Of a stretch of DNA of 64,000 bases, positions 44,610-56,250 are shown in pieces. The notes under the pieces were generated by a model that was not told the DNA's origin, searched no databases, and saw only the letters and a list, made by a program, of their open reading frames with translations. The stretch is from Kalaharituber pfeilii. Lineage: Eukaryota > Ascomycota > Pezizomycetes > Pezizales > Pezizaceae. A program made the translations under genes and the position numbers. The DNA lies in the NCBI GenBank assembly GCA_015179045.1, contig WHUZ01000037.1:248001-312000 (forward strand), written 5' to 3'. How positions within the stretch are numbered: the first letter of the stretch is position 1; every line of letters starts with the position of its first letter.

Positions 44610-44679
44610 CTCGCTGGTCTAAAAACGTATTGGAACGACTGACTAATCATGCGCCAGTCAGAATTTTTGGACCAGCGAG
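44610..44679. mobile_element. 70 bp palindromic MITE
   Basis: It starts ctcgctggtctaaaaacgta and ends tttttggaccagcgag, with TA on both sides (44608-44609, 44680-44681). Termini match the hairpin element at 44963-45085 and the fragment at 11735-11815. Confidence 0.65.
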
Positions 44680-44962
44680 TATTCTGTCTCCCTCTTCACT
44701 GACTTTCCACGGATTGTGCAACCTGGAATAATTTATCCCAGACCCTAGTAAAATAAGCTAATTTACTATCCAATCACTCGATCCAATTTTTGTAATATTG
44801 TTGGACCTTGCGTTGCAATGTGGGGTAGCCCTAGCCGTCGATGACTTCATGGCTAGCCCCGCACAGACTGACTAGGTCATGCAGTGACAGCAACAGGCAA
44901 CCCACACATGCAGAACAATGCACAAGATGTTCCAGATGAACCCTCAATTTGATTGGAAAGTC

Positions 44963-45085
44963 TGGAACGCTGCATAAAACGTATGCGCTATTCAACTTTT
45001 GGAATAGTGCGAAGTGGCCCTATTTCAAAAGGCGAACAGCGCATACGTTTTTATGCAGCGTTCCAATACTCTCCGAACCAGCGAG
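44963..45085. mobile_element. hairpin MITE, ~120 bp
   Basis: The left half ggaacgctgcataaaacgta and the right half tacgtttttatgcagcgttcc are inverted, followed by aatactctccgaaccagcgag. A fragment of the right half lies at 11735-11815. Confidence 0.6.
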
Positions 45086-45717
45086 AGTGTACTCTACAGA
45101 CTATGGGTTTTCCTTCCATAAAGGGATTTGCTGGTGCCAGGGATTTATCAGGGATAAAGCCCTTAACATGTGGCACAACCCTGGGAATAGCAAAAAATGC
45201 AACTGAGCTTTTGCTGCATCAGGCAGGTTTTCTCCTTCGTGCCCAGCTGCTAACCGAGATGGCAACACTCAATCCAGAGCTTACTACGTCATAACTGCGA
45301 GTGTGCTATGACTACTAGTACTACTACTACCAATTTGGACTGTTAACAAGGCTGTTAACAAGGTGTAACTGCAGGCCGTAGTGTTGGCATTAGCTCCCAT
45401 GGAAATGTGTATCACAATCCAACATCCTCAGATATCATACTCCCTGATTGTTGGTTTACCGTGTGAATCAGTCCGCTGAATCGATCTCAGCTTTCAGAAT
45501 GATGGTGAACTTAAAACTGGTGAAGGTAGGGACACAAAAAGCGGTGGTTTCCAGGGATCCAGCCCTGGAAATCCAGTCTTAGGGATGAAATTCCTTCCGA
45601 AGGATTCTCTAGCGTGTGGCGCAGTCCTCCTGATAATCCCAGGAAACCATCCCTGGTGCCAACTCCATTGACCGCCTGGAACTTGCCTTACTAGACAGGT
45701 AAGTCTATCTTTGACTA
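45086..45717. other. no gene seen
   Basis: Short frame 44953-45294 overlaps the hairpin MITE and is not supported. The repeated motif ccagggatcc / ccctggaaatcc near 45550-45575 is local only. Confidence 0.4.
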
Positions 45718-46144
45718 CAGTTTTACCTAGCTATACCGGACGACCCTTGACGGTTTTTGCAACTTACATACAAAAAAATTAGCTATACTGGACACCCAGT
45801 CAAACCGGACTGGACAACAAAACCATAGACATAGACTTTCAAATTCAAATTATATACAAAATAACTAGCTGAACTGGATGAAGGCCTCAATCATGAAACT
45901 TCTTTTGTACCTTCTGCGTGTTATAGTGGTATTATTGAAGTATTCTCAATATCTTGAAGTCAATGTTCAAGAGAATACCCTGCTAGAATACCGGTCTCCA
46001 GGCATATTGTATGCATACCCCTAGATTGGCTTACTAAGTTCGTTACCCCCTGGCAGGCACCCCTGCAAAATTTGTTATCGGACGCTAGGCTAAACCGGAC
46101 AGAAAGTGTTGGATTTCGGTCGTCCGGTATAGCAAGGTGTAACT
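45718..46144. mobile_element. pogo/Tigger-like MITE, 427 bp
   Basis: It begins cagttttacctagctatacc and ends ggtatagcaaggtgtaactg, flanked by TA (45716-45717, 46145-46146). The left ~70 bp match the truncated copy at 10281-10387. No transposase frame. Confidence 0.8.
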
Positions 46145-46146
46145 GT

Positions 46147-47456
46147 ATTGCATTACAACCTAACATGCCGAAGATACTGCACTCTCGGATATCACGGCAA
46201 ATAACGCCAGTGAGCGCGCGAATGGTCTTAAATGGGCTTAAATCAAAGGTGAGATATAGAAGAATATAATAAGATATTTACAATTTGCACCTCATTTGGC
46301 TCATGTCATGTTCATATGTAGTGGATCAATTGCGTGTTTGTGTGGGCCAGCCGTTACCGGTGGCTCATCGACAGCCAGGGTCACCCAAAAGTCCCACACT
46401 GCTATGCATGGCCCCGCACACTTACGCAAACTGATTTGATTGGCGTATCAGATAAAATATTCGGTAGTTAATTAGCTTACTGTCTTTTGACCGTTTAATG
46501 GGACAACCGTTCGATGGACAGCTAAACCTAAGTTGGGTAAAGTCTACTCAGAACTCAATTTGCTGTTGAGGCTAAGACACGCATTGGTAAATTTCTAGGT
46601 AAATTTAGCGTGTCCCATTGAACAGTATGATAGATCCATGACCACAAGCTAACTCATCGACAGCACAGGCCACCTCCACGACACTATTACTGAATGGCCA
46701 CCAACTACACGTAGCTTACATTGAATGGTCTGGGCAACTCGGTATTAAATATAGTACATTGCACTCGACTAATCAAAAGCTCTCTAGGGAAGCAGCCAGG
46801 AAGTGACCATTAAGCAAAGCCCCCTCCTTTGGACAGTTTCAATTTCTGCAGCCGGAAACTCACAGTTAAGTTTCGCGCGAACGGCTCTAGTGAACCTGCG
46901 AAATCGTTCGGTTGCCGTAGCTTCCGCTTGAAATACCAGCTATACGTGACCAACCAAACAGGACTTTAGAGTACAGAATTATTTTATACGAGCTCCGGGC
47001 CGTGAATGGCCAGGACCGTCGACAGACAGCCCATGCCACAGTAGCTAGTCGTAGATGCCTAAACGTGGCCACTGTAGAAAGCTGGACTACTTGGTAATCA
47101 ATGCAATCCGGTCTATCACCTCTAGAATGCGAATGATTAACACTGAAGAACACTTGGAATCGCGAAGGATTCTAGATATCTCTGCCTGTCATACACTTCG
47201 AAATTTAATCTATAGCAAGACGAATACCTGGCCCACAGTTGGGCATTTTCCTCTAATTTCCTTTTGTAGATGAAAATATAGTAACCGTGACAATAGCTAC
47301 TGGGACATTTGTCAATATCAAGATATTGCACATACTTAGGGTAACAGTAAATATCACCAACCAAAATAATTACAGTAGCTGAATAAGTATACGAAATAAA
47401 TTTCTACGAGTATCTAGTTACTTTGTATTGGGTTTGATGTGAATTGATTAAATTTT
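46147..47456. other. no supported gene
   Basis: No frame with recognisable content, RNA gene or repeat was found. Confidence 0.4.
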
Positions 47457-47469
47457 AGTGGCCATTCTA

Positions 47470-47528
47470 ACCTCGCCATGGCCTTACAGGCGGCAAGCGA
47501 GTAATGATATATTAAAAAAAAAAAAAAA
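47470..47528 (+). mobile_element. 59 bp family-B retroinsertion with perfect 13 bp target duplication
   Basis: The body acctcgccatggccttacag then gcggcaagcgagtaatgata ends in A15. Perfect copies of agtggccattcta flank it at 47457-47469 and 47529-47541. Related tails lie at 54088, 16525, 62345 and 5745. The source element is not in the window. Confidence 0.85.
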
Positions 47529-47541
47529 AGTGGCCATTCTA

Positions 47542-49327
47542 TTGTTACCGTAAAGATGCGCAATATCCTTGTAGGTGACTTGCGAATGCTACTCTGCTAC
47601 TCGGCATTCTTAACCGATAGAAGTTTCAGAATGCAGCAAATTATTGATTCCATTATCTAGATTATCTTCTAATACTTAGATACAATAGTAGTAGCAACTT
47701 GCAGTGGCTTTATATACTGATGGTGATAGGTGAGTATAGCTACATATCATTCGGTTGCTTCACTACATGGACATCGCTTGCATTGCTAACCCAACCCTGA
47801 CGACATCTTCACTCCAGACCTATTAATGAAAATTGGAATGGAAGTAGTAGAGTACATGTTTGAGAATGTAGAAACAAACACTTCCCCAGTTTTTACGTCA
47901 TAATACGTGTTGGCTACTTGTACCGATGCTAGGCCTAAACACCAAACAGGACCTACATTTCGTACATGCTGATAGAGGTACCTGACAGCTCCTGCTCGGA
48001 ATATTCCTTATTGCTGTTTCTACCTAGTTTGCACACAGCTTCAGTTTTGTTTCATAATGCCGCTTGATACTGCTGTAACTAGTCTCGGATTGGTACCTTT
48101 TATAGGCAACTAGTCTAGTTAAATAAGCAATACGACGCCGCCAATTTCGCAAGAGCACCGGCCCAATACAAATAGAAATTTGTAACTACGTAATGACCTT
48201 ACAATGCTCCCTACAAAGAAGGTTATTAGTAATGAGACTCCGAGACGTACCTTCGACCGCCTCAAGAAGGAGTCTCCACGATTAGTGCTGGGGCGGAGGT
48301 CAAATTGAGCCTGGCTTCAACGCACATGAGAGTGATGGCCCATTTGAAAATGCTACCCCTCTGCCTTGGAACAATGCAAATTTGAAGGACTGCCTTCCGG
48401 GTCAATTGTTGGATATGGGTCACGCTTCTACCGTAGGTATCAGTTGTTTGTTGTTTGATTTTGGCCCCATACTGAAGCAGAACAGGGTGACCTGGAAATT
48501 TGGTGCAAGACTATGCATGCAGCTTGCTGGAATAGTAATGGTAAGTATAGACTCGAGAAGAGTGGATGCAGGAAGTTCGCTGGCTTGTTGAGTAATGCTT
48601 TATTCAGTGTAATGTTACTAAATCTTGGTCTATATATCAATTTGCTATTCTAGTGGTTTCCTATATGCCTCTATCACTTCTTCAGATATTTCCTCAATGC
48701 GCTTCTTGCACGTTTGAACAAGGTAATATTATCATATCGAAGTGCCCAGGTGTTATTATCAAAGTTATTTTCACGTTGTGATTAGTAAAATTCAATTACA
48801 TCGATATCGCAGCAAAACTATATGCGAAAACATGATACAAAATTTGCAGAGCCATAATTCTTCAAAAATGGTGTTTCATGAGAATAAAAGATGTGCAATG
48901 TGAGAATAGCCCTTGATTTAGGCGTTTTAAGCGCAATATAAAGAAATCTGCTTGGTTACTGAGATATGCTCTTTCCGGTGGGCAGTATCTGGGGTGCCGG
49001 AAGTATGGCAGCGCCAAGGTACCCTACTCACGTGTAGTTTCTAGGTACGTCCCCGGTTGCTATGGAGCTCTAGTCTCGTGACCAGCTCAAAAGTCTATAG
49101 AACTTTTTGTATAAGAAACCATACAATTTTCTCGACACATACAAACATGCTACCACTGCAACCACAACCATCAAAAGCGCTCATGCCCGAAATTCTGAAG
49201 AAGTATATACCAGCAACAGGAACCCGCAACCGCCAAAATTTGCTCAAAAACACTCTTGCAAATGTGAAAACAGTAAATATTACGCTATTTAATAAATATA
49301 ATATAACACATCTGAAACTAATATGGC

Positions 49328-49330
<3 letters not shown>
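47542..49330. other. no supported gene; diverged D1 repeat at ~49005-49130
   Basis: A diverged copy of the 28325 repeat (gcagcgccaaggtaccctac; cacgtgtagtttctaggtac; aaaagtctatagaacttttt) is the only recognisable element. Confidence 0.4.
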
Positions 49331-49366
<36 letters not shown>

Positions 49367-49614
49367 ATAACCCCGCTTGTAGCACGTGGCCGTGGCAGGG
49401 TCCCTGGGCAAGCCCTCGAAGCCCGGAGACAGGCTTAATAAACAAAGAAATTTCTATCTACTTCAACCGCCTGATTCCAGAAACCTCCGGACGGACCTTC
49501 CTGTTTCTGCCTCAGGGAGGCTCCACTATATATCTCCCCCTCCCCCCCCTCCCTCTTCTCCACACTTTCGCACCCCGGCAAGCAAACTTCCCCGACAGCA
49601 AACCGCACGGCGCC

Positions 49615-50634
49615 CTAGAACCTGATCCCGGAGAAGAACCTTTCCAACTCATCCCACTCCTCCCCATTCTCTGCTGTCCTTTTCCAGTTCTTCTCCATAT
49701 CCCCCCATTCTCTAAAGCCTTCTGGGCGAAACCTCTGCTGACTGCACTGGAAGGCTAGGTGCGCCCCCGTCTGGGCCTCCCCGCAGCTGCACTTCTCCGA
49801 TTCCGCCACTCCCATCCTCTTTAACCACACCCTGCATCTTCCTCTCTCCAGTCGCAATGCTGTGAAGTTGGACACCGCTGTCCTATTCCACTCCATTACT
49901 TTCCCCCTCCCGAAACCTTCCACCTCCCTCCTCTCCTTCCTCCACGCCTTAATCCTCTGGCGCACCCCGCTCCCGGTGGCCACCTCTTTCCCTTCCACCG
50001 CCGTCCCCTTCTTTGCCCACTCATCCGCCTTCTCATTGCCTGCGATTCCGATATGAGCCTTGACCCACATCAGTTTCGCGTCCCCTCCCTTCTTCTTTCT
50101 CCTCGCCACGGCATCCACCACTCTCCTCACATCCTCGGTTTTTCCCTTTCCCTCCCTGCCTGCCTTCTGGATCGCCATGACGGCAGCCTCAGAGTCTAAA
50201 CAGATCAGTACAGGGACCTCCTCCTCTACACTCTCCAGCGCCTTTCTCACTCCCCTCACCTCCCCATCGAAAACCGTCGCCGTTCTCCCCACCACCTCCG
50301 CCACCGCTGCCGACCTCCCCCACACTCCTGCTCCCACCTTGCTGTCCTCGATCTTGCTGCCGTCGGAAAAAAGGACCGCCCTTTCTCTTCCCGCTTCCCC
50401 GATCGCGACTTCCCACTCCCCCCTCGTCTCCACTTCTCCTTTCCGCCTCTCCACCACTTCCACCTGCCCCTTCTCACACTTCCCCCCCCCACGAGATCTC
50501 CTCCCCCTCTTCTGAGAACCTAGACCACTGGCTCTGCCAGCGGTCCAACACCGCCTCATACCCGTCTTCTTTCCCCAGTGCCCACTGTACCCCCCAGTCC
50601 TTCCAGTCCCTCGCTTCCTCTTCCCTCTCCTCAT
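49615..50634 (-). pseudogene. LINE copy 2 ORF2 C-terminal part: RNase H and CCHC-type motif
   Basis: The frame contains a complete RNase H signature: FSDGSKIEDSKVGAG, GEVRGVRKAL, ICLDSEAAVMAI and WVKAHIGIAGNEKADEWA, giving the D-E-D-D set. It is followed by the C-terminal CSCGEAQTGAHLAFQC motif and ends FFSGIRF-stop. It is separated from the RT frame by a shift in the C9 run near 50483-50491. This domain is missing from LINE copy 1, so copy 2 shows the ancestral layout. Confidence 0.85.
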
Positions 50635-51802
50635 TCCCCGGCCTGAAGTCCGTCGTGCATAGCTCCGCTAGCTCCGACGGTGCTTCCACTTCCCGGACGA
50701 TCGCCCTCGCCTGCGCCCCGTCCAGGACCGCCTCCACGTCCTCCACCCCACACACCGCACTCACCCCTCCTACCCCCGCACCTCTCCCTCCTCCAGCCGC
50801 CTTCTTCAACACCTGCAGCTGGACTCTCTCCATCTCCTTCCTCCATTCCTTCTGTCCCCTCCACCCGATCTCGCTTCCCCACATTGCAACCGCCCTCACC
50901 ATCCCCGTGTAGGCTTGCCTCCAGCTGCGTGGAGACATCCCCCAGTTCTGGTTGCCCAGTCCCGAGAGAGCCCCCGCCAGCCTCCGCGCTCGGCTCAGCC
51001 TGTTTCGCCAATGTGCGCCAAAGGTCAAGTTCTCATCGAAGATGACCCCTAACCACTTCAGCATCTCCCCCTCTTTCTTCCACCTCCTTCCCACCCCGAA
51101 GGTTATCATCTCCCACTTCGACTCCTCCAGCGGGATCTGGTCTTCCTCCGCCACCTCCGCCATCGCCACCTTCACTTTCTCCCTGAGCCGCCCCATATCC
51201 CAGTATCCGTCCCAGTCTAGGATCGTTGCTGCCAGGTCATCAACATACGATGGCACTTCTACCTCCGCCCCCATCGCCACCCCCCTTAGCCTTCTCTCCA
51301 TCTTCTCAATGGTGGGTGCCATGAAGATGAGGAAGATGACCGGTGACAGTGGTGACCCTTGCGGAACCCCCACGTTCGACCTGCCCCTCCCTTTCTCCTC
51401 GCCGTCCCACCACACTCCGAACTCCCTGCCTCCCATAAACTCCTCCAGCCACCTCCGCTTCTTTCTCACCCCCTCGCTCCCCCTCTCCTCAATCCTTCTC
51501 AGGACCACCTCCTTCCTCACGATGTTAAAGCCTCCTTTAACATCCGCCGTCACCCACGCTGCTCTCCCCCCCCTGTGCAGGCACCTCTGCACCTTTGTTA
51601 CCGCCCTCGCCATCGCCTGGATCGCATTCCTCCCCTTGCGTGCTCCCAGCTGGAGCCTGTGGAAGAGTCGGTCTTCTTTCTGCAGCCTGCTGGCTATGAC
51701 TTTCTCCCCGATCTTCCCGATACAATTGATCAGGTTAATTGGCCTCCACGCTTTCGCCGTCTTGATGTCCTTGCCCGGCTTCGGTATCATGACGACCCTC
51801 AT
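50474..51802 (-). pseudogene. LINE copy 2 ORF2 reverse transcriptase part
   Basis: A 442-codon open frame covers the RT core: KAWRPINLINCIGKIGEK, RKGRNAIQAMARAVTK, VTADVKGGFNIV, VGVPQGSPLSPVIF and the active-site PSYVDDLAA, then thumb-like sequence. It joins the endonuclease frames upstream through a one-base shift near 51840 (EIAEK then L for W) and the RNase H frame downstream through another. All catalytic RT residues are visible, but the gene is not continuous. Confidence 0.85.
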
Positions 51803-53281
51803 CTCTCTCCACTCCGCCGGGGTCCTGTTCCGGATCCAGTTTTTCAGCGATCTCCCTCACTAACTCATCCCCGATGGGAGTCTTCAGGGCAGCTTTGATC
51901 AATCGGTATCCGATTCCGTCAGGTCCCAGTGCCGAATTGTTTTTGGTGCCCTGCAACGCAGCCCTCACTTCTCCTTCCACTCTCTCCCTCTCCCTCTCAT
52001 CCCCCTCCTCCTCCGCTTCCCCCTCCCCCACCTCCTCCCCCGCCTCTGCCTCCCCCTCTTCCCTCCACGCAAAATTCCTCTCCACCAGCGCCCTCACCTT
52101 CTCTCCGTCCCCTCCAACTCCCTCCCCTCCTCATCTTTCAACCTTCCCATCCTCTCCTTTCCTCCGAAAGGGTCCTTTGCTACCCTCACCACTCTCCATG
52201 GGTCACTGTGCCCCTCCTCTTCCACGAAGTCCCTCCAGCACCTCTTCTTCTCCTCTCGGATCTTCCACTTCAGCTTCTGTACCGCCGCCTTCCACCCCCT
52301 GCCTCTCTCTTCCTCTGTTAACCTCGCCCTCGCTCCCACCCCCCCTCGCGCCAGCCTATTGACTTCTTTCCTCATTCTCTTCAATCTCTTCCGTCCACCA
52401 CCTTTTACTCTTCCCTCCTACCCTTACTTTCTTCTCCAGAGACTCCTTCCATCGTTTTAGTCTCTCATACCCGCCCCCCTCTCCTACCCTTTCCAGCCGC
52501 TTCTTCTTCTCTTCGTCTCCCCATTCTCCGCCCCACCCCTCGACCTCTTTCTCCACCCTTTCCCAATCAATTCTCACCCTCTCTTCCATTTCTCTCCCTC
52601 CCTTCCCCTCCTCCCACTCCACTACCAGTCCTGAGTGGTCTGAGCCCCCTTCCCACAGCTCTACTTGCACCCCCTCTACCCCCCTTACCCACACCAAGTC
52701 TATTCTCGATTCTCGCACCCTGCCTTCCACTTCTCTCCTCCACGTCCCTACTCTTTCTCCCTTCAAGGTAAAGCCGGCCTCCTCCATTCTCTCCCTCAGT
52801 CTCCTACCCTTTCTGTTCTCCCCAGTTCCTTCTAAACTCCACATCGGGCTATGCGCATTCCAGTCTCCCATGATTACACATCTCCCCTCCACCCTCGTCA
52901 CCTCTTCCGCCCACCCTTCAAACTCCTCCTCCCTCCACCCTCCATTAGCATATACTCCCCCAACCAAAACCTCCCCCACCCTACCCCATACTACATTCTC
53001 TCCCCCCTCCTCCCCCTCGCACTCCTCTTACTGCTTCTCTCCCATCCTACTACTCGCGTTCCTGCCCCCACCTCCCCCACCCTCCTCAGGGCTGGATGCG
53101 ATCCTGTCTTCCACCCGGACTTCTCCTTTCTCTTCCAAACTTCTCCCTCGAAACCTAACTCCCAACCCTCCTTGAAGATATTCTCCCTCCACACATGTCC
53201 TACCACGGACGACCCCCCGACGTTTAGGTACCCCACTTTCACCATAAGGCTCTTGGTACCCCGCTGCTCTCTGCCTCCCAT
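51803..53281 (-). pseudogene. LINE copy 2 ORF2 endonuclease and linker, in four frames
   Basis: The pieces are 53281-52991 (start MVKVGYLNVGGSSVVGH), 52979-52356 (MGDWNAHSPMW, SRIDLVW, GSDHSGLV), 52384-52094 and 52097-51735 (NSALGPDGIGYRLIKAA). Order and motifs match the single frame of copy 1, so three or more frameshifts have accumulated. Its start overlaps the ORF1 stop as in copy 1. Confidence 0.8.
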
Positions 53282-53796
53282 CCATCTCCCGGCAGGTCCA
53301 TATCTCCAAACAAATCTCCCAGCACCACTCGCGGTCGGTGCCTTGACCCCTCCATATCGTCTCTCTCATCGATCTCCATTCTCTCTCCCCCTTTTCTTGC
53401 CTTGAGGAAGCCCTCCAGCTCCAGCAGCTTCCCCTTCTCGTCCCAGTCTTCCGACAGAACTCCCGAGACCTTCACTCCGGTCCTCATCTTATCGGTCTCC
53501 ACCGCCTTCTCCTTCCCCTTCGTCTCCCCTACCTTTGCCGCCTTGCTTGACTCCTCTTGCTTCTTCTTCATTGGGGTCTCCTCCACTCTCTCCCTCTTCT
53601 GACTCTGATTTGGAGTAACCGGTTTTGGTCGCTCCGGACAGATTCTTGCGATGTGGCCCCACCTGCCACACGCATAACATGCCATCTGGCCTTTCTGGAA
53701 CCTGCATTCCCGCGCCAGATGCCCCTTCTTTCCGCACTTGAAGCAACCCGTCCCCTGGCTTCCCTGGCTGCCCAACTGCGTCCCTATTACCTGCAC
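53239..53796 (-). pseudogene. LINE copy 2 ORF1 C-terminal fragment
   Basis: It encodes 185 residues with two CCHC knuckles (CFKCGKKGHLAREC and CYACGRWGHIARIC) and the tail ending SSGVPRALW-stop, matching the end of the intact ORF1 of copy 1. The N-terminal coiled-coil part is missing because of 5' truncation. Confidence 0.8.
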
Positions 53797-53954
53797 TTGC
53801 TGACCTGCACCCAGGTTGCCTCATGCTGGAATGGTCAACACGCCAAGTAGTCGCCAGGGTGCTACCATAAATAAACAATGGACCATACAATGGGACAACC
53901 AGCTCTTCATCAACTCAATAGCCCTTATTTGCCAGCTTGATAACTATAGTTCCC

Positions 53955-54075
53955 TACTGGTTTGATAGTCCCTCCATCAGCTTGATAGCTTCCCGATGGG
54001 TACTAGTTTTGAGTCTATCAGAAGTGCAGTTCTCTGTACCAATCCAGGTACCTTGGCAGCTGCATGTCCGTTGCA
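53955..54075 (-). repeat. dispersed repeat, inverse copy of 10395-10562
   Basis: ccctccatcagcttgatagc ... gtactagttttgag ... aatccaggtaccttggcagc is the reverse complement of the 10.47-10.56 kb block. Confidence 0.6.
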
Positions 54076-54087
54076 TTGTGGTGACAT

Positions 54088-54139
54088 CTCGCCATAGCCC
54101 ATAGGGCGGCACGCGAGTAATGATTTTAAAAAAAAAAAT
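54088..54139 (+). mobile_element. 52 bp family-B retroinsertion with perfect 12 bp target duplication
   Basis: The body ctcgccatagcccatagggc then ggcacgcgagtaatgatttt and an A run is flanked by ttgtggtgacat at 54076-54087 and 54140-54151. Same family as 47470-47528. Confidence 0.85.
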
Positions 54140-54239
54140 TTGTGGTGACATAATTTACTACGTAGTGTGGAGTACTGTAGATTAGTCAGTAACTAAGTTA
54201 AACTGGGCATATCAAGTATATTCTGATCTTAGTGCTTCA

Positions 54240-56250
54240 CCTTTGCGCAATCGTTATCCACATATTTTATAGTAGCATTGGAATATTCATGTGCATGATC
54301 ACATAACCATCACAACGTCACATTGTGCAAAAGATGAGTTGCAGCAGGACTACAAAAATTTCTTAGTCCAGTGTGGAAAGAGCATTGATAAATATAGTGC
54401 TATGCAGAGCCTCATAACAGCTCCACTAGACTTGCATCGGCCATCTGGTTTAACTTTTGAGCTGAATTGGATCGTCATCGAAATTATGATGGCCCTCTCA
54501 AGTTCTTCTCAACTCGAATCTGGTATATATCTCTTTTGAGTCGTCCCCTAAGCCGCATACACATCATGATGTTCTTATCCTTAGTCCTTAAAAATTATGG
54601 GGTTGTGAAGTCTTTAGGTTGAGAAATGTTTCCCGAACTTGAGGAAAACCATTTGAGCACAGCTTTGGTCGTTAAGTGAGTACTAGATCAGGTGACTAAG
54701 GATTGACAGGCGACGATAAACTCATCCTGAGTATGGGAAGGTTTTTATATTTTCCCAGATGCAGTGTAACATTGATTTCCGGAAATCATGCCGCAGTAGA
54801 TTAATGCAGTTCCACCTTGCTATAACGAACCTCGCTATAGCGAATGCTGCCAGCCAGTGCCCCGCACATACAATTTTACCTACTATAACAGATATTATAG
54901 TATAACGTATCGAATGCTAGTTTGAGCTAAAGTACCTATTTTCCACCTACGTACAAATATAATCTACAATGGCACTCAACTCTTGGTCATCTCTCGCCAG
55001 TCGAATCTTACTTAAGCTCGCTATGCCGTTTCGCCCAAGCCTGCTAATAGCTTACTAGTAGTCTCATGCAAGCTTATTATCAGTAGTTGAGTTCATTCTT
55101 TATCATACTTCTCCTTTTTTTTTTCGTGCTCCTATTTACCTTAAATATTTTCATATTTAGTATAATTTAACTCTTTTCTGTCTCTGTATCCTATATGACT
55201 CGTCTTTTTTTCTGATTATTAATAGCTTATCAGTAATAAAAGTTTTTATATTGTAAAGTATTAATTTCTGATCTTATTGAAATAGCTAATTGACATGCTG
55301 ATAGAGTCATTAATATTACAGCTGAGTTCCTATGTGTATATCTGAAATCATCAACCAAGAATCTTGGTGCGGTTTTTCTGTATCATAATGAAAAATTGAT
55401 AAGTAGCGACAATTTGCGAGACTTCTATCGTTCGTATTGCAAGGATGTAGAGTATTTCAACCCTGCCTAAGCCGTAACTCTCTTAAGTATAGTCACATAC
55501 ATCCCGGCTCCGGCGCTGTCAGCGAAGCGAAGTCCCAGCGTTACGGTAGGCTAGGAGTGATTAGTCCAATTATGGGCATTCGCCTTACGGGTATCAAATC
55601 AGAGTCTATCAACCTCACGTGGGTAAGCCTTACCCGTGAGAGAATATGGTTGTTTAGATATACAGTCAACTCCCGTTAATTTCATATATGTATGTAGTGG
55701 ATTGCCAGCATCCCCGGCCTCAGCTCATGCGCATTTCCGAAGCTGCAGAACTAGACGCACGTCTATTATGCTAATGGAGTGTGTGTGACTACTATGATAC
55801 TGCACAGGTGACCAGAAGAGGCCATGCTCTCATGTGAACATAAGACGCTGCACTTAGCTTGTTCAAGTGGATGCAACGACTGGAGGTTGGGGGTTTCCTG
55901 TACATTTGCCTTTCTTGGCATCGCCTTTCCTGGTGTTCCATTTCCTGACAATTCCTTTTCAAGCACTGCCCCTCTTAGCATTGCTACTCTTGGCAGGTGA
56001 AGGTTTACCGAGTGAGGCGAGGCATCTCTGGGCTTTTCTCTCGAACACAAAAGATATCTCTCATCCCCGCTTCTCGTAGAAATATACTTCCGGGAAAATT
56101 GAAAGTGTTTCATGCATTGGTCTGTATACAGTTGGCAGACTAATATTATGGGAAAAATTTTGGTAGATACTTAGAAGTGAAGTATCCACGATGAGTATTA
56201 GAATCCTGTACATGTATAGTAGATAGAATCCCCGCTCTATAGGATACAAG
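54240..56250 (+). repeat. segmental duplication family R1, copy 3 (diverged)
   Basis: 54240-54805 resembles the ends of copies 1 and 2 (tgagctgaattggatcgtc; aggtgactaaggattgac; gccgcagtagattaatgcag). A Tigger-like start (cagttccaccttgctataac) appears at 54807, and 55500-56250 resembles 40600-41260. The interior 54810-55430 is AT-rich with no gene. Frames in this block are not conserved in the other copies. Confidence 0.6.

Larger units (their letters stand above)
49331..53830 (-). mobile_element. LINE copy 2, 5'-truncated, with poly(A) tail
   Basis: The 3' end (left) has a T run of about 29 (49331-49359), then the tail complement of gcggggttatgtgattta. Reading on the minus strand, the order is the C-terminal part of ORF1 with zinc knuckles, ORF2 endonuclease, reverse transcriptase, RNase H, and the C-terminal CCHC-type motif. 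The element ends within ORF1 near 53830, so it is 5'-truncated, as is usual for LINEs. Several frameshifts split ORF2. Confidence 0.85.
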
